Shown: one piece after another, positions 12,090-24,052 of the stretch
Layout: every line of letters starts with the position of its first letter
Position numbering within the stretch: position 1 is the first letter of the stretch
Origin: Lunularia cruciata
Lineage: Eukaryota; Streptophyta; Marchantiopsida; Lunulariales; Lunulariaceae
Assembly: GCA_948567375.1 (NCBI GenBank)
Contig: OX419755.1
Location: 10,855,001 to 10,919,000 of the forward strand
Reading direction: 5' to 3'
Length of the DNA stretch: 64,000 bases
The notes under the pieces: model-generated
The model's input: the letters and a program-made list of their open reading frames with translations, nothing else
Database searches by the model: none
What the model was told of the DNA's origin: nothing
Program-made: the position numbers and the translations under genes

Positions 12090-13360
12090 AAGCAATGGTA
12101 CATCGACCCTTCTGCTTCTCAACACATGACCTACCAACAAACTTGTTTCTTTGTCTGTGAATCATACTCACCACCTAGACAAGTTTACTTGGCTGATGGT
12201 TCCAACATTGCTATTCTCAGCCATGGGACATTTATGTTAAGTTGTCCAAGGAACTTAAACATGCTAGAAGATGTTCTACATGTTCCTTTGTTGAACAAGA
12301 ATCTCTATTCAGCACTTCAATTGAGCAACTCACATGGATCATTTCAATTAAAGGAAACCAACATTTTCCTTTATGATGATATGTAGAATCTTATTGCATT
12401 GTGTCCTAGATTGGATAACTTTTGGTTTTTGGGAGAGTCAATTGAGCAACCTCAAGATGCTATAGTCTCTACATCAACTCAGTCTCAGCTATCTCAAGCA
12501 GCTACAATCTCTATTCCAACTAGGGATACATCTTATGCTATTACTTCCTTATGGCATTGATAACTTGGGCACATCAGCAAGAATCAACTTCAACTTCCAC
12601 AAGACAAGATCTGGTTGCTAGGATGAATTGGATCCATCCTAATTTGTTTCATGTTTGCTCACTTTGTCTTCATGGTAAGCAAACTCAAAATCCCTTACCT
12701 CAAGAAGGAGCAACCAAAGCCATTGTTCCATTGGCTCTCATCCATTCTGATGTTTGTGGTCCCATCTCTTTGGCTACCTACATTGGTTATAGATACTTTG
12801 TGACCTTCATGATGATTATACAAGGTACACATTCTTGTATCTACTCAAGTTCAAACATGAAGTTTTTACTTGTTTTCAATAATATGTGACCTATGTAGAG
12901 ACTCAAATCAATTAGAAGGTCCGGGTGTTGCACTCAGACAATGGTGGTGAATACAACTCTATAGGTTTTCATATTTTTTGCAAAGGCAAAGGTATCATAT
13001 GCTAGTTCAGCACTCCACATACTCCTCAGCAAAATGGTGTTGTTGAGAGAAAGAACAGAACATTGGTGGAAGCAGTCCGCACTATGTTATTTCAGTATGG
13101 ACTCCCCAAGCCTTATTGGGGAGAGGCACTACAATCCGCCAACTTTCTGCAAAATCAAAGTCCTACCAAAGCCATCTCCTCCAAAGTCACACCCTTCCAA
13201 CTTTGGTTTGGTTATAAACCTAATTTAACCCTACTTCACATTTTTGGGTGCATTGCTTATGCACATGTTCCATCTTCTTCCAGATCTAAACTCAATTTTA
13301 AATCTTCCAAGTGTATCTTTTGTGGCTATGATCAAGATAGTAAAGCTTAGAAACTACATA
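12090..13360 (+). pseudogene. Ty1-copia protease and integrase, broken
   Basis: After a stop at 12084, WYIDPSASQHMT is the aspartic protease site with the usual D-S-G-A-S changed to DPSAS, so it is catalytically doubtful. The pre-integrase region ends near 12386. The integrase core shows LIHSDVCGP (first catalytic Asp) near 12740 and the later part EAVRTMLFQYGLP at 13070 in a different frame, then the copia-specific FGCIAYAHVP region at 13240. Several frameshifts and stops separate these parts. Confidence 0.82.
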
Positions 13361-13699
13361 ACATATCTGATAACTTCATTTTTCTGTCTTAAGATGTTTA
13401 GTTTCAGGAACATACTTATGCTCATGAACATAAATAGTGTTTTGATACTCAGGATGTTCAATTGGATTTCATCTACAATCCGATGACTTTCATTTCCTCT
13501 CTTGCTTCAATTTTTTAATCTACCACAATCTATCCCTACCAACTCTTACTCTATCTCAATCACTTCTTATCCACAATCTTACAGCTCCAACAATTCCTTC
13601 TCCATTACCTTCTTCACTACATTCATTACCTTCTAGTTCTGGTACTCCACACAATTCCTCAGGATCTTCTACCATTTTTTAGACTAGAAGGCCAAAACC

Positions 13700-15012
13700 T
13701 CTACCTTCTCTAGATGTTGTCCAAGCACCTTTTGTACGTCAAGGCAATAGGGTTCGCACTCAAGTTCAAAAATATGATGCATTGTTGGAGTCTGCTTATG
13801 CTCTAAGTGTGCATTATTCTATATCTAACCTTGATCTTGACACTTATGAAGCTACTATCGCTAGACCTGATTCCATAAAAGGTTTTGAGGCTACTCAAGA
13901 TGAGCTTCAGTCCATAAAGAACAATCAAACATTGGTCATCATCCAGTTACCAACAAGTCGCAAGGCAATCACCCATAAGTGGATTTTTTAGAAGAAATAT
14001 GATGCACAAGGCTTGATCCAAAGGTACAAGGTTAGACTTGTTGCTCGCAGTTTCTCACAAAGTTCCAAGTATTGACTACCCTAAGACCTACTCTTTGGTT
14101 GTCAAATTGACAACAATTTGCATGTTGCTTACCTACTTAGCTCAGAATGATTTGGAAGTGCATGCTCTTGATGTAAAAACAACTTTTCTCAATAGCACAT
14201 TGACTGAGAAAATCTACATCCACATTCCTCCTTGCTTGTTGACTCCTAGCCAACACAAGCAGCAACAAGCCAATAGACAAGGGCAATTGGTTTTACAGCT
14301 TGACAAAGCTTTGTATGGTCTCAAACAGTCAATTGGACAATGATATCATAAGTTTGATCACGTTTTACTAGGTTTGGGATTTGAGCTGATTCTAATCTCT
14401 ATATTTTCCATTCTGATTCTCATTTTGTCATCTTACCACTTTATGTAGATGACTGTATCCTTGCCATCAATATTCTTTCTCTTCTCTTCTTTGTCAAAGA
14501 ATCTCTTAGACAAGGTTTTAAGATGATTGATGTGGGAGAGATTAGTCATTGCCTTCAGTTGCAAGTCACAATAGACAAAAAAGAAAGAAAGATCAATCTA
14601 TCTCAAGAGAGATATTTAAGAGAGATTCTTACTCATTTTCATATGCAAGACTGTAAACCTGTTTACAATCTTGTAGAGTCAGGATTGAGATTTAGTCTTC
14701 AAGATTGTCCTAATCAAGAGAGAGAGAGAGAGAGAGTACATGGAAACAATACCTTACCAATCTGCAATGGGGAGTTTGATGTGGGCTATGGTCAGCACCA
14801 GGCCTGATCAGGCTTATGCTGTCAGTTTAGTTGCCAAGTATATGGCAAATCTTGGCCTAAATCATTGGAAGGTTTTCAAAAGGATTTTCTGGTACATTCA
14901 AGGTACACTGTCAAAGGGTCTAACTTACAATGCATCTAGTACTCCCATTCATAGGTACTCTAACTCAGATTGGGGAGGAGATCAAGACACAAGAAGATCT
15001 ACAAGAGGATAA
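13700..15012 (+). pseudogene. Ty1-copia reverse transcriptase and RNase H, broken
   Basis: Recognisable pieces in order: ITHKWIF with a following stop (13970), DLEVHALDVKTTFLN (14150, the copia 'DVKTAFLNG' block), ALYGLKQS (14310), YVDDCILA (about 14440, the catalytic YVDD motif), and GSLMWAMVSTRPDQAYAVSL with WKVFKRIFWYIQGT (14770-14910, start of RNase H). The reading frame shifts several times, including across the AG microsatellite at 14717. The end of RNase H is missing. Confidence 0.85.
14717..14736 (+). repeat. AG dinucleotide microsatellite in the copia RT
   Basis: Ten consecutive AG units sit inside the RT/RNase H coding region. The frame upstream (ending ERERERV) and the RNase H frame downstream differ, so slippage here is probably one cause of the frameshift. 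Confidence 0.9.
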
Positions 15013-15095
15013 TGCTTTATCTTCTCTAATATAGCTTTGTTGGTCAAGCAAAATGCAAGCTTTTGTTTCTTTAGGTGTGGTCACTGTATAGAATA

Positions 15096-15717
15096 GAGCT
15101 ATTTGGCTTTGTCCAACTTATAACTGCATGGCTGGTAAATATGATGATTTGTGAGAAAATGCATGTTCTTTGAACTGTGGATATTGACAAGGGAAGGATT
15201 CGATTTTGGGAGCTCTCAATCCAATTTATGTGAATGACATAATTTAGTGATCCGGATGCTCGGGTATGAGTCTGGTTAGATTGCTTGTGGCTATTCTACA
15301 AACCTCACCAGATCCAATCCTATGAACTCATCTGGTCCAAAACCACAAACCCAAACTTCAGATGTGAACTAGAAACTAGACTATACAAGAGTAAAGAGCC
15401 ACAAACCCAAACTTGATAGAATACAAACAGTTTTTGTAAATGTCAATTTTAACGTGCAAGATCAAACACACAAACCGTAGGAAGAGCCTACCATTGGGAG
15501 TGATTGGAAACAACCTGTTCTAACAAGGGCAAGATTGTCAACCATACAAGAGTAAGAGGAAGAGTATCAAACTACAAGAATCCTCAAGTCTTTGACAACA
15601 AGAGCAATCTTAGCATGAGCAAGCAGGTGCACAACACACTCTCAAGATCAGACAAACCCCGTGACATAAGTGGCGACCATGCTGGGGAATCTCAAGGCTT
15701 GTGCTTAGACATTGTCA
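15096..15717 (+). repeat. LTR-C dispersed repeat, direct copy
   Basis: Same order of sequence as 41340-41958: an ATTTGGCTTTGTC word, GGGAGCTCTCAATCCA, GTGAATGACATAATT, and at the end ACCATGCTGGGGAATCTC and GCTTGTGCTTAGACATT. No coding potential. The copy at 41 kb lies immediately 5' of gag-like sequence, which suggests this is LTR or leader sequence of that element. Confidence 0.75.
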
Positions 15718-16056
15718 TGGGGACTGTTTAATCTTGGGAGTGTGCCAGGCACATGGCTGCTCGTGATTGGTTTGCTCTTGTTGTCACTGCTTTGAGGGTT
15801 CCATTGTCTGGTGCTCTCTTTCTTCCCTGGATTGCTGGAAGTCTCTTTTTTGCTAGAACATGTTGTTTTAGTTTTTCCTGAGGTTGGCTCTCCCTGAAGG
15901 TTTTGTTTTATCCTTGACTTTCACAAAACTGGTCTTGTCATGCGAGTCTGGTGTTATGGTTTCTACCTCTGCCTAGTCTCATATTCTATTTTCAATTCAA
16001 GTTCAGGCTATGGTTCAAGATGTGGCAGTTCATAGACCTAGGTCAAGTGGTCCCTT

Positions 16057-16084
16057 TAATAAATAAATACATAAATAAATAAAT
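16057..16084 (+). repeat. AAAT-type microsatellite
   Basis: A run of AATAAATA-type units with one interruption (ATAC), inside the inverted LTR-C copy. Confidence 0.85.
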
Positions 16085-16764
16085 CAACAACAGCAAGTGA
16101 TCTAACCAAACATAAACCTGGGCACCTAGATCATTTAATTATGCCATTCACATGGACCAGACTGAGAGCTCCTAGAATAGAGTTTTCCTCAACGCTTGTC
16201 ACAATTCATAACACACATCTGCTTCCAAGACTCATCATTCATAGGAATTTCAACTACGGAGTTCACAAGTTTGGATAAGTCAAATAGTTCTAGTCAAGAC
16301 AATGCCTGCCCCAAGGTTGCAACGGATCGTCAACTCAGCCAGGGCACTTTGCATACACTCTGTCTGACAACATTCAAGGCAACTCACCCTCTAAACTTCT
16401 TCATTTTCCTATGCCCCTATTTTGTAGTTTAGATTCACTCCATTCAGTCAGGGCCGCCAATTTGGACTCTTTTTTCCTTCCCAGCTTCAGATGAACTGAC
16501 TCACTTCAAAATTTCTCCAGTCCACTCTTCACACTTTTGTGAGACAACCTCTTTCTCTTCTATCACACACTTAGCAACCAACCTTACTTCATGTGAAGTA
16601 TCTCCTTCTGTCTACTCAACACATTCTCAAGCAACTTTCAGAAATCCATTCTCAGACCAAGTTCCAGCTCCTCTGCACATTCATTGTCCTTCTAGAAATT
16701 CTTCTGCCTTAGCTCTTAAATCAGTCCTCACATTCACAATTTTCCCTATGTTCAAGTTCTCACA

Positions 16765-17110
16765 AACCCTTACACTCAAGGAAACTCCCTGTCCCTATAG
16801 TGTCAATACTCTACAATCTCTTTGTGAAAAGCACTCCTTCTCCTGTCCACTATCCAGACCATTTCCTACAAAATTCAACTCCTTCAGCCAATCTCATAAG
16901 GGCTTTACACTTGAGAAAATCTCCTTGCCCTTGTACTATCAAAACCCTACAAATCCCTTTGTGTGAAGAACTCCTTTTCATGTCCACTATCCAGGCCATG
17001 TGTTGCAAAGTTAAACTCCTTCAGCCAATTCTCATAAGGCTTTACACTTGAGAAAATCTCCCTGCCCTTGTACTATCAAAACCCTGCAATCTCTTCGTGA
17101 GTAACACTGC
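16765..17110. repeat. ~137-bp tandem repeat
   Basis: The phrase TTACACTTGAGAAAATCTCC and a variant start at about 16768, 16904 and 17041, spaced by 136-137 bp, with CCACTATCCAG(A/G)CC recurring between. Roughly 2.5 units. Part of the LTR-C family region. Confidence 0.8.
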
Positions 17111-17119
17111 TTCTCCTTT

Positions 17120-17859
17120 TGTAATACCAAGAGCTAGCCATATGATCTAGATGTGAAATTTGGTTTGGTAACATCTAAAATGATGTTATACATGATGGTC
17201 AAAATAGATAAGATAGAAGCATCACCAAAAGAGTACTTCTACTAATAGGGCAGAAACCAAAATAGACTTGAGAACCTTAGAACCAATAGCTAGACATATG
17301 ATATAAAGGTGAGAATTGGTTTGGTAACATCTGGAAGGATGTTACACATGGTGGACTAAACAGATCAGAAAGAGGTATCACCAAAAGGGGACTTTTACTA
17401 ATAGAGTAGGAACCGGAATGTGCCTGAAATCTTTGAAGGCAATTTTGGAGGCCTAAACGGATGAATTAGGCCTTGAAAATGTGCTGATCCCCCTCCAATG
17501 AAGGGTTTAGGCTGGCCTTCCCTCCCCCTTGCTTTGTCTCGTCGAGAGCTTTCCAACGGTACCTTATTCACGTAATTCTGAGATTCCTACAATAAGATTC
17601 CCTAAAAGATTCTCTTTGGTCAAAGCTTGTTTGACCAACCAGATAGGACCTAGACTAGACATGTCACCCATCCAAGTAAGTAATCCAAGGGTGAATCTTG
17701 CTGACATGTCACCTAGCTATGTCCCAAATCCTATGGTGGAGCTTCCTTGGAGGAGATCCTCTTTGTCTATATAATAAAGAGAAGGTGCTCCCTTGGGGCA
17801 TCAATTGTTTGTGTGTACAATCTGTGTTTTCTCTCTTCTCTTGTCCTCGGAGTATTACA
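17120..17859 (+). mobile_element. Solo LTR-A
   Basis: A 740-bp LTR from TGTAATAC to GTATTACA, perfect 8-bp inverted termini. It contains TCTATATAATAAAG near 17765 as a promoter core. No internal retroelement sequence or PBS adjoins it. The 5-bp flanks are CCTTT (left) and CCTGT (right). The CTTCTCCTGT word in the adjacent tandem array shows that CCTGT is the older target, so the left copy carries one change. This is a solo LTR left by recombination between two LTRs. Confidence 0.88.
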
Positions 17860-18256
17860 CCTGTACATTGTCATAGACCAAGGCAAAAACAAATCCTTCA
17901 AAATTTTTCCTACTCAATGTCCTGCTATCTAGGGCAATCTCTCAAAGTCCATCTCCTTCCCTCTGTCCTCTATCACAGACCAAGGCCCAAGCAAACATTT
18001 GAAAATACCCTCAACTCTTCATTCTTCATGTCACAGACCAAGGCTCCAACAAACCTTAAAAAATTTCTCTCTTCAATTGGTCACTCCTTTCCAGGGCAAA
18101 ACTCCCTAAGCCCTAATTCCTTCCCTCTATTTCTTGTCATAGACCAAGGCCCAAGCAAACCTTCCAAAATATTCTCAGCTCTTCACTCTTAATGTCACAG
18201 ACCGAGGCTCCAACAAACCTTCAAAAATGTCTCTCTTCAATTTCACTCCTGTCCTA
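17860..18256. repeat. Degenerate tandem repeat (CAGACCAAGGC units), left part
   Basis: Units starting TCATAGACCAAGGC or TCACAGACCAAGGC occur at about 17871, 17970, 18037, 18138 and 18193 (the last with CCGAGGC). The array is interrupted by element B and continues at 26075. No gene. Confidence 0.8.
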
Positions 18257-18944
18257 TGACCCGGCCTGTCTCTCACTCAGGATGAACCTCTGATGGCTAT
18301 TATGGTAGAGCACCGTGGACTAAGAAGGCAAGGAACCCCAACTCCATCATACTCCTCCAAGGCTAACACTCCAAGACTCAAGACATTGCTCACTAGAGAA
18401 CTCAATGAGAAAGAGATAGTTGCAAATGAAAAGATGATGAGTACCTCCTCACCCCTTGTTTATATACTTGTGAAATAGTTACGTACCAAAGTTACTAATT
18501 ACTGTAGTAACTCAAGTTACTAGACAAAAAGTCAAGTAAAGTCAAAAAGTAGAAAGAAATATCTACTCACATGGGCATATTCCCCTAAGCATGTGGTCTT
18601 ATCTTGACCCAACCACTAAGTCAAGGATTCCTTCACATGGGCTATCCTTGGACTAAAGAAGAATCCAAAACAAAAAGGCTTGCGGGCCAAGAGTTCTCAA
18701 CTCTTTCCTCAAAGCCAAACACCTAAGAATAATACCAAGTCAACACACTAAAATCCAAAATAGTGGTGCTCATCTTTTCTACTTCCTCTAAAGTAAGGTC
18801 CCCTCTATCTTAGCTATGACTAAATTTAGCTAACCATGACTAATATAGAACCATCTTTTATCTCTAGATAAATAATATCTCTTAAGTACTTGTAATACCA
18901 AGCTAAATATCACAATACCACACACATGCACAAATGGGTGTTAC
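18257..18944 (-). repeat. 3' LTR of element B
   Basis: Nearly identical to 25384-26074. On the - strand it starts TGTAACACCC and is preceded by a polypurine tract. The outer terminus reads ...GGTCA here versus ...GGCTCACA in the 5' LTR. Confidence 0.92.
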
Positions 18945-18960
18945 ATTTACCCCCAGACTA
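18945..18960 (-). other. Polypurine tract of element B
   Basis: On the - strand the sequence directly before the 3' LTR reads GTCTGGGGGTAAA, the expected position and composition for plus-strand priming. Confidence 0.75.
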
Positions 18961-18993
18961 AGTTTTCACTTTGTCCTCAAAGTGAAGGTCTCT

Positions 18994-20106
18994 CTACCTT
19001 CTATGGTACATCTTCAACTTATCATGGTTAATCCTATCAAAGTGTCTTCCTCCTAACTCCTTGAGATCATAGGTGTAATTGCCCCACACCTTCTCCAATA
19101 CAAAAGGTCCAAAGTACTTAGGCAAAAACTTCTTTTGCACTCTCTTGAATCGAATGGAATCAAACAACATTACCCAATCACCTTCTTTGAAAGTCTCCAC
19201 CTTCTTCTTGCCTTGCCTCTTGTGATAGGTCTCCTTTTGTTTCCTTTGGGCTTGCTCTACTCGAACCATAGCAACTGCTCTTGCCTCTTCCAACTCCATG
19301 AGTTGATCCTTCCTTGACTTCTTTGCATCACCTCCTGGTGCTTTCTTCAATCTCTTATGAATGCTTTGGAAGGTAGGAAGATCAAAGTGAATAGGTAAGG
19401 TAGACTCAATACCATACACCAATTGAAATGGAGAATATCCGGTGGAAGTTTTCATGGTTGTCCTATACTCCCACAAAACTGCATGAATCCTCTTGTCCTA
19501 ATGATGTTTAGCTCCCTCCGTTTCCGCATCTTTGGCCAACATCATGCACAAGGTCTGATTGGTTCTCTCTGCCAAACCATTGGAATTTGGCTTATTGGAT
19601 GTAGTTACTCTATGTGTGATAGAGAAATGCCGTAGCATGGCTGTAGTAATGCTTCCTATAAACTCTCCTCCTCTATCAGAAACCAACTCCAAAGGGCATC
19701 CAAACCTAGTGATAATGCGTTCTTAAAGAAATCTACCCACTTCATCTTCATTCTTGTCTCTAAATGGTCTAGCCTCAACCCACTTGGTAAGGTAATAAGT
19801 AACTACCACAATGTACCAATTGTTCCTTGGGGTTCTATTGAGAGGACCTACAAAATCAATTCCATACTTCTCAAAAGGTCATTGCAATGGAATTGATCTA
19901 AGTGGTGGAGTGGATGTAGACTTTCTAGCAAAAGCTTGACAAACAAGACAAGTTTTGCAATAATCAAGATAATCCTTAAAAATACCTCTCCAATGGTAAC
20001 CTGCATCTAGAATCTTGAAAGCAGTCACCTTTCTTGCAAAGTGTCCTCCACATACTAAACCTTCATGAAACTCCTTTATGAGTAGGATAGACTCTTCCTT
20101 ACCCAC
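18994..20106 (-). pseudogene. Element B integrase
   Basis: Three collinear parts on the - strand. 20106-19879 holds the HHCC zinc-binding domain (HEG...GGHFARK...CKTCLVCQAF). 19870-19498 holds the catalytic core, with LVSDRGGEFIG as the second Asp block and NGLAERTNQTL carrying the Glu. 19476-18994 is the C-terminal region with the GPF signature (KYFGPFVLEKVW), ending KMYHRR close to the LTR. Stops lie between the parts (for example near 19726 and 19496). No chromodomain follows. Inserts the cDNA into host DNA in an active relative. Confidence 0.88.
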
Positions 20107-21850
20107 TACTCTTCAAAGTAGACCATCTGCTCCTTGGTGAAAAAGAATATCCTCCACCATTGTGTAAGGTCTAGATCTTACTACAAGGGCCTTCCTCTCC
20201 CTAGCATGCATCCCTTCTGGATAGTTACCTCTTGTCACAAAATCCACAATCTCCTTGTACTCCATTGGAACCTCTTGAGTGACTGAGATTGTCATGAGCT
20301 CCTCATCCGGGAAGGAATCATCCATTGGCTCATCTCCATCATGATCATAGGCTCTAGATAACAAATCAACATTTGCATGTTTCTTTCTTGGCCTATCCTC
20401 AATGGTGTAGTCATACTCAGACAAAAGTATCATCCACCTTGCTAGTCTCCCTTCAACATTAGGCTTGTTGAAAATGTACTTCAAAGCCTTGTGATCCGTG
20501 ACAATGGTCGCTTTCCCTCCAATCAAGTAGTGTCTAAACTTCTTGAGACCAAAGATCACTGCCAACCCTTCTCTCTCTGTGACAGAGTAGTTCTTCTCTG
20601 TTGAAACCATCTGCCTACTAGCATAAGCCATTGGATGATCATGCCCATCTTGGTCTAATTGACTAAGAGTGCATCCTATAGCTACATTAGAAGCATCAAT
20701 GTAGACGATGAAAGGCTTACTCCAATCAGGTTTAGCAAGAATTGGAGCTACAACAAGGGATTGTTTGAGCTCCTCAAAAGCTTTGAGAGCCTCCTTGTCC
20801 TCCAAAATCACCATGTAATCTACACCCTTCTTCATGTAGATGGTCAATGCATAAGCCTTGTTGGAAAATGAGAAGATGAACCTCCTATAGTATCCAACCA
20901 TCCCCAAGAATTGATGTAACTTTGTCAAGCTTGAAGGAAATGGAAGGTCTGAGATTTTCCTCACCTTCTCAGGATCAACTGCTATTCCATCCTTGGAGAT
21001 GATGTGCCCCAAAAGTAGACCTTCTTCACATCCAAAAATGCACTTCTTTGGGTTGAGTGATGCATTTGCCTCATCCAAGCATTGCAAGACCTTGATTAGG
21101 TGCTCAAAGTGCTCCTCCTTGCTCCCATAGACATAAAAGTCATCAATGAAGTCTCTCACAAATTTCCCAATGAAAGGTTCAAATACCTTGTTCATGAACC
21201 GTTGGAATGTGGCTGGAGCATTGCAAAGCCCAAAAGGCATGACTTTGAAAGCGTAAGTTCCCCAAGGTGTGGTGAATGTGGTGAGTTGTTGATGCTCTGG
21301 TGCAATCTTGATTTGGTTATATCCACTATAACCCTCTCCAAAAACTGTACCTCTCATGACCTGCAACCTCCTCCAAGATCTCATCAATGAATGGCAATGG
21401 GTAGTAGTCCTTCTTGGTAACAACATTGAGCTTCTTGTAATCCACACATACCTGAAGCTTGCCATTCTTTTTCTTCACAATGACAATTGGAGACACCCAT
21501 TATGAATTCTCTACCTCAAAGATAAATCCAGCCTCCTTGAGCTTATCAATCTCCTCTTTCACAACCAAAGATATTGGTGGGCTAATGCAATGTTTTTTTT
21601 GGCGGATTGGTCTTGCATGTGACTCCACCTCTATCTTGTGCTCCTCCAAGGTGACTTCCTTCAAATCCTTGTAACTAAAAGCAAAAACATGGATGAACTT
21701 GCGGAAAATCTCCTCAAATCTCACCTTCTCCTCCTTGGTAACATTTGGGCCATACTTGAGGGTAGCTAACCTTCTCTCTACCTCCTCAATTATCAATGGT
21801 GATTTATTTGGGTCCTTCAAAACCTCTGGCTTAGGTGCAAAATCATAGCA
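20107..21850 (-). pseudogene. Element B reverse transcriptase and RNase H
   Basis: RT begins in the frame ending at 21500 (SPPISLVVKEEIDKLKEAGF), is stopped at about 21504, continues through WVSPIVIVKKKNGK, shifts by one base near 21345, then is open as one long frame to 20113. Key motifs: GYNQIKIAPEH, TPWGTYAFKVMPFGLCNAPA, and FIDDFYVYGS (the YxDD active site as F-I-D-D). RNase H starts at FIVYIDASNVAIG and includes YASRQM, TEREGLAVIFGLKKFRHYL and IVTDHKALKYI. Only two lesions separate this from an open RT/RNase H, in line with the young LTR age. Confidence 0.92.
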
Positions 21851-22814
21851 CACAAAGGATACACACCTGAATCAGATTCAGATTCATCCTCCTCCGTAGA
21901 AGTCTCTTCTTCCATGCTTGTGTCCACACCTGAAGCTCCTTTGTCAGAATCTGATTCCCAATAATCAGAAGATGGTGTACTAAATGTAAAGTGTTGGTAG
22001 TGTTAGTCACAGGAACTTTGACTCTATGGTTTGATGGCCCAATCCTCAAGTACCATTTGTGCCATCGATCAATTGTGAATGCTGCTCTCAACCATGGCCT
22101 CCCAAGAAGTAAGTCATAGCTTGAATCCTTCAAGACTTGGAAAGTCATGAGATTTTGAACTCCTATAACTAAAACTACCACTTTATCCATCACCCCTATT
22201 GGTCAAACTTGTTGCTTGTTTGCCATGCTCACCACAAGTGTTGAAGGTCTTGAGGGTATCATACCCAACTTCTTCATCAACCTTTCTGATATGGCATTTA
22301 CTGCTGATCCTCCATCAACCAATGCATCCTTGATGTTGTGACCATTCACTCTCACATCAATCTTGGAGGCATATTCACAAGCCTCCCATGGTGCTGGCTT
22401 GGCATCCACCACCCCCATTGATACTGGAACTTTTGCCTTCTTCTTCATCTTGCTCCTTGTAGAGCTCAAACCACCTTTAAGCTCTTTTCTCAAGGTAGGG
22501 TTCAAAGCAATCAATTGGCCCACTATGATGTTAGCCTTGTGACTACCAACATCCTCCAACACACTGTAGTTCCATTGTTGCTTTGAAATCAAGAAATCCT
22601 CCATCCCCAACTTCTTCCTTGGAGTCTTTGTTGTTGATGGTGTTGAGGTGCAAGTGCTCCTAGTAGACATAGAAGTATCCTTGCTTGGAGTAAATCCTTT
22701 AGAAGAATGAACATCCTCTACAAAACGAGCTCTCTTCTTCTCTTGTGCCAAAAGCTCCAAATTAAGACCCTTGGAGATTGAGCACTCTCCCTTCTCATAC
22801 TTGCTCTCAACCAT
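21843..22814 (-). pseudogene. Element B aspartic protease region
   Basis: 22814-22203 is open and contains VNGHNIKDALVDGGSAVNAI, where DGGS stands at the usual D-S/T-G catalytic position. A TGA at about 22203 interrupts the MANKQQV / GVMDKVVV junction that is continuous in B-prime. The second part holds DSSYDLLLGRPWLR, the conserved ILG-type flap/end of retroviral-type proteases. A frameshift near 21850 separates it from RT. Confidence 0.85.
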
Positions 22815-23830
22815 ATCTATGGATGCTATCCCTTACCTTTGTTGGGATTAGGAGCCACTTGGGTTTCACTACCTCCTTCTTTCCCTCTATTGGCTCCCTC
22901 ATAACCCCTTCCTCCATGGTAAGTGGAATTTGGGCAATTCCTTTGGATATAGCCTCTTCCTCCACAACCAAAAAAATTTCTATCATTGAAATTGTTGGCT
23001 GGTTGGCCTCCTCAATATGGATAGTTTCCATAACTCCTAAGCACTCTCCCTACATTCTGATCCACCTCTCTCTTCTCCCATAGTTGCACCATATTGATCT
23101 TGAGATCCGCAAGTTGTTATGTGATGGTTTGAAGTGGATCCTTTGGTGGAGGTGCAAGAATTGGAGCAACTACTACTTGTGGTGCAACCCTTGCCACCAA
23201 AGTATCAGAAGTGCCACCATACTTGTAGCCTTGAGGAGGATCCACAACCTCCTTCACCACCAAATCACTCTCATCCCGTTCCAAACTCTCCTCTTTACGA
23301 ATTGCGATCTTGATAGCTTCAACCTTGGAAGAAGGTTTCTCATATCTCACCTTGCTCCTTATTTGTGGTCTCAACCCTCCCACAAAATTCTTGGTGAGCA
23401 TGGCCCCTATGCCAATCATTGTAGTCTCCACATCATCCACACCCTTCCTCAACACTATGCAAAATTTGGACTTTAACTTTTCCACTCTTTCCACATAGAC
23501 TCTCACTTTCTCTCCATCTCCTTGCTTGAGAAATGTAACCTCACTCATCAATCTCTCATAACTCTCATCAGGAAGAAAGTTCTCAATGAGTGCTGAAGTC
23601 AAAGTCTCCCAAGACTCCTCTTCCCCATCTCTCCTCTCTCTCTTTTGGTATTCTGACTCATACCATGTAAGTGCTGCATCCTCAAAGAAATCTGGTAATA
23701 ATGAGGCCCACTCATTCTTCCTCCTCTCATTGTTTCCTATGCAAGCTCTCTTGAAGTCTCTCACAAAGGCCTCTACATCTTCTCCATCCTTTCCAAAGAA
23801 AACCGGAAGTTTCCCTATCTTAACCTCTCA
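22815..23830 (-). pseudogene. Element B gag
   Basis: Retrotransposon-type Gag: FFGKDGEDVEAFVRDFKRAC, then WASLLPDFFEDAALTWYESE, and ALIENFLPDESYERLMSEVT, the usual capsid helices. The zinc knuckle near 22960 reads FFGCGGRGYIQRNCPN: first Cys is Phe and His is Tyr. The frame is broken between 23117 and 22815. Forms the virus-like particle in an active relative. Confidence 0.88.
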
Positions 23831-24052
23831 CTATCTTTCTTTCTCTCAAATTTTTTTTTTCTTTTTTTTTTCTCTCACTCCATAACTAATAGAGTATGTA
23901 CATGACTAACACCATTTGAGAGTAATCCACCCTAGGGAACACAAAAGGCTCAGGTTGCTCCAAGATTTCTATAGCAACATCAAATCCTAGAGTGCATATT
24001 AATCAAACTCTCATCGATAGTTTATCCATAAATTGAAAGATTATCTCCATCA

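Larger units (their letters stand above)
10537..15095 (+). mobile_element. Degraded Ty1-copia retrotransposon, 3'-truncated
   Basis: The order gag, protease, integrase, reverse transcriptase, RNase H is that of Ty1-copia. A primer-binding site lies at 10788-10799, so the 5' LTR ends at 10787 (TCTCACA). Its start is uncertain; TGTTAGAT at 10537 is a candidate, giving about 250 bp. Every domain carries stops or frameshifts, so it cannot be autonomous. No 3' LTR follows: copia sequence fades inside RNase H near 15080 and a different dispersed repeat (LTR-C) begins at about 15096. Confidence 0.85.
15718..17119 (-). repeat. LTR-C dispersed repeat, inverted copy
   Basis: Read on the - strand it matches 41130-41910 over a long collinear stretch: the reverse of 16350-16480 matches 41160-41300, the reverse of 16120-16260 matches 41390-41520, and the reverse of 15730-15960 matches 41670-41900. 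It lies head-on against the direct copy at 15096-15717. The part beyond 16500 passes into a ~137-bp tandem array. No genes. Confidence 0.75.
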
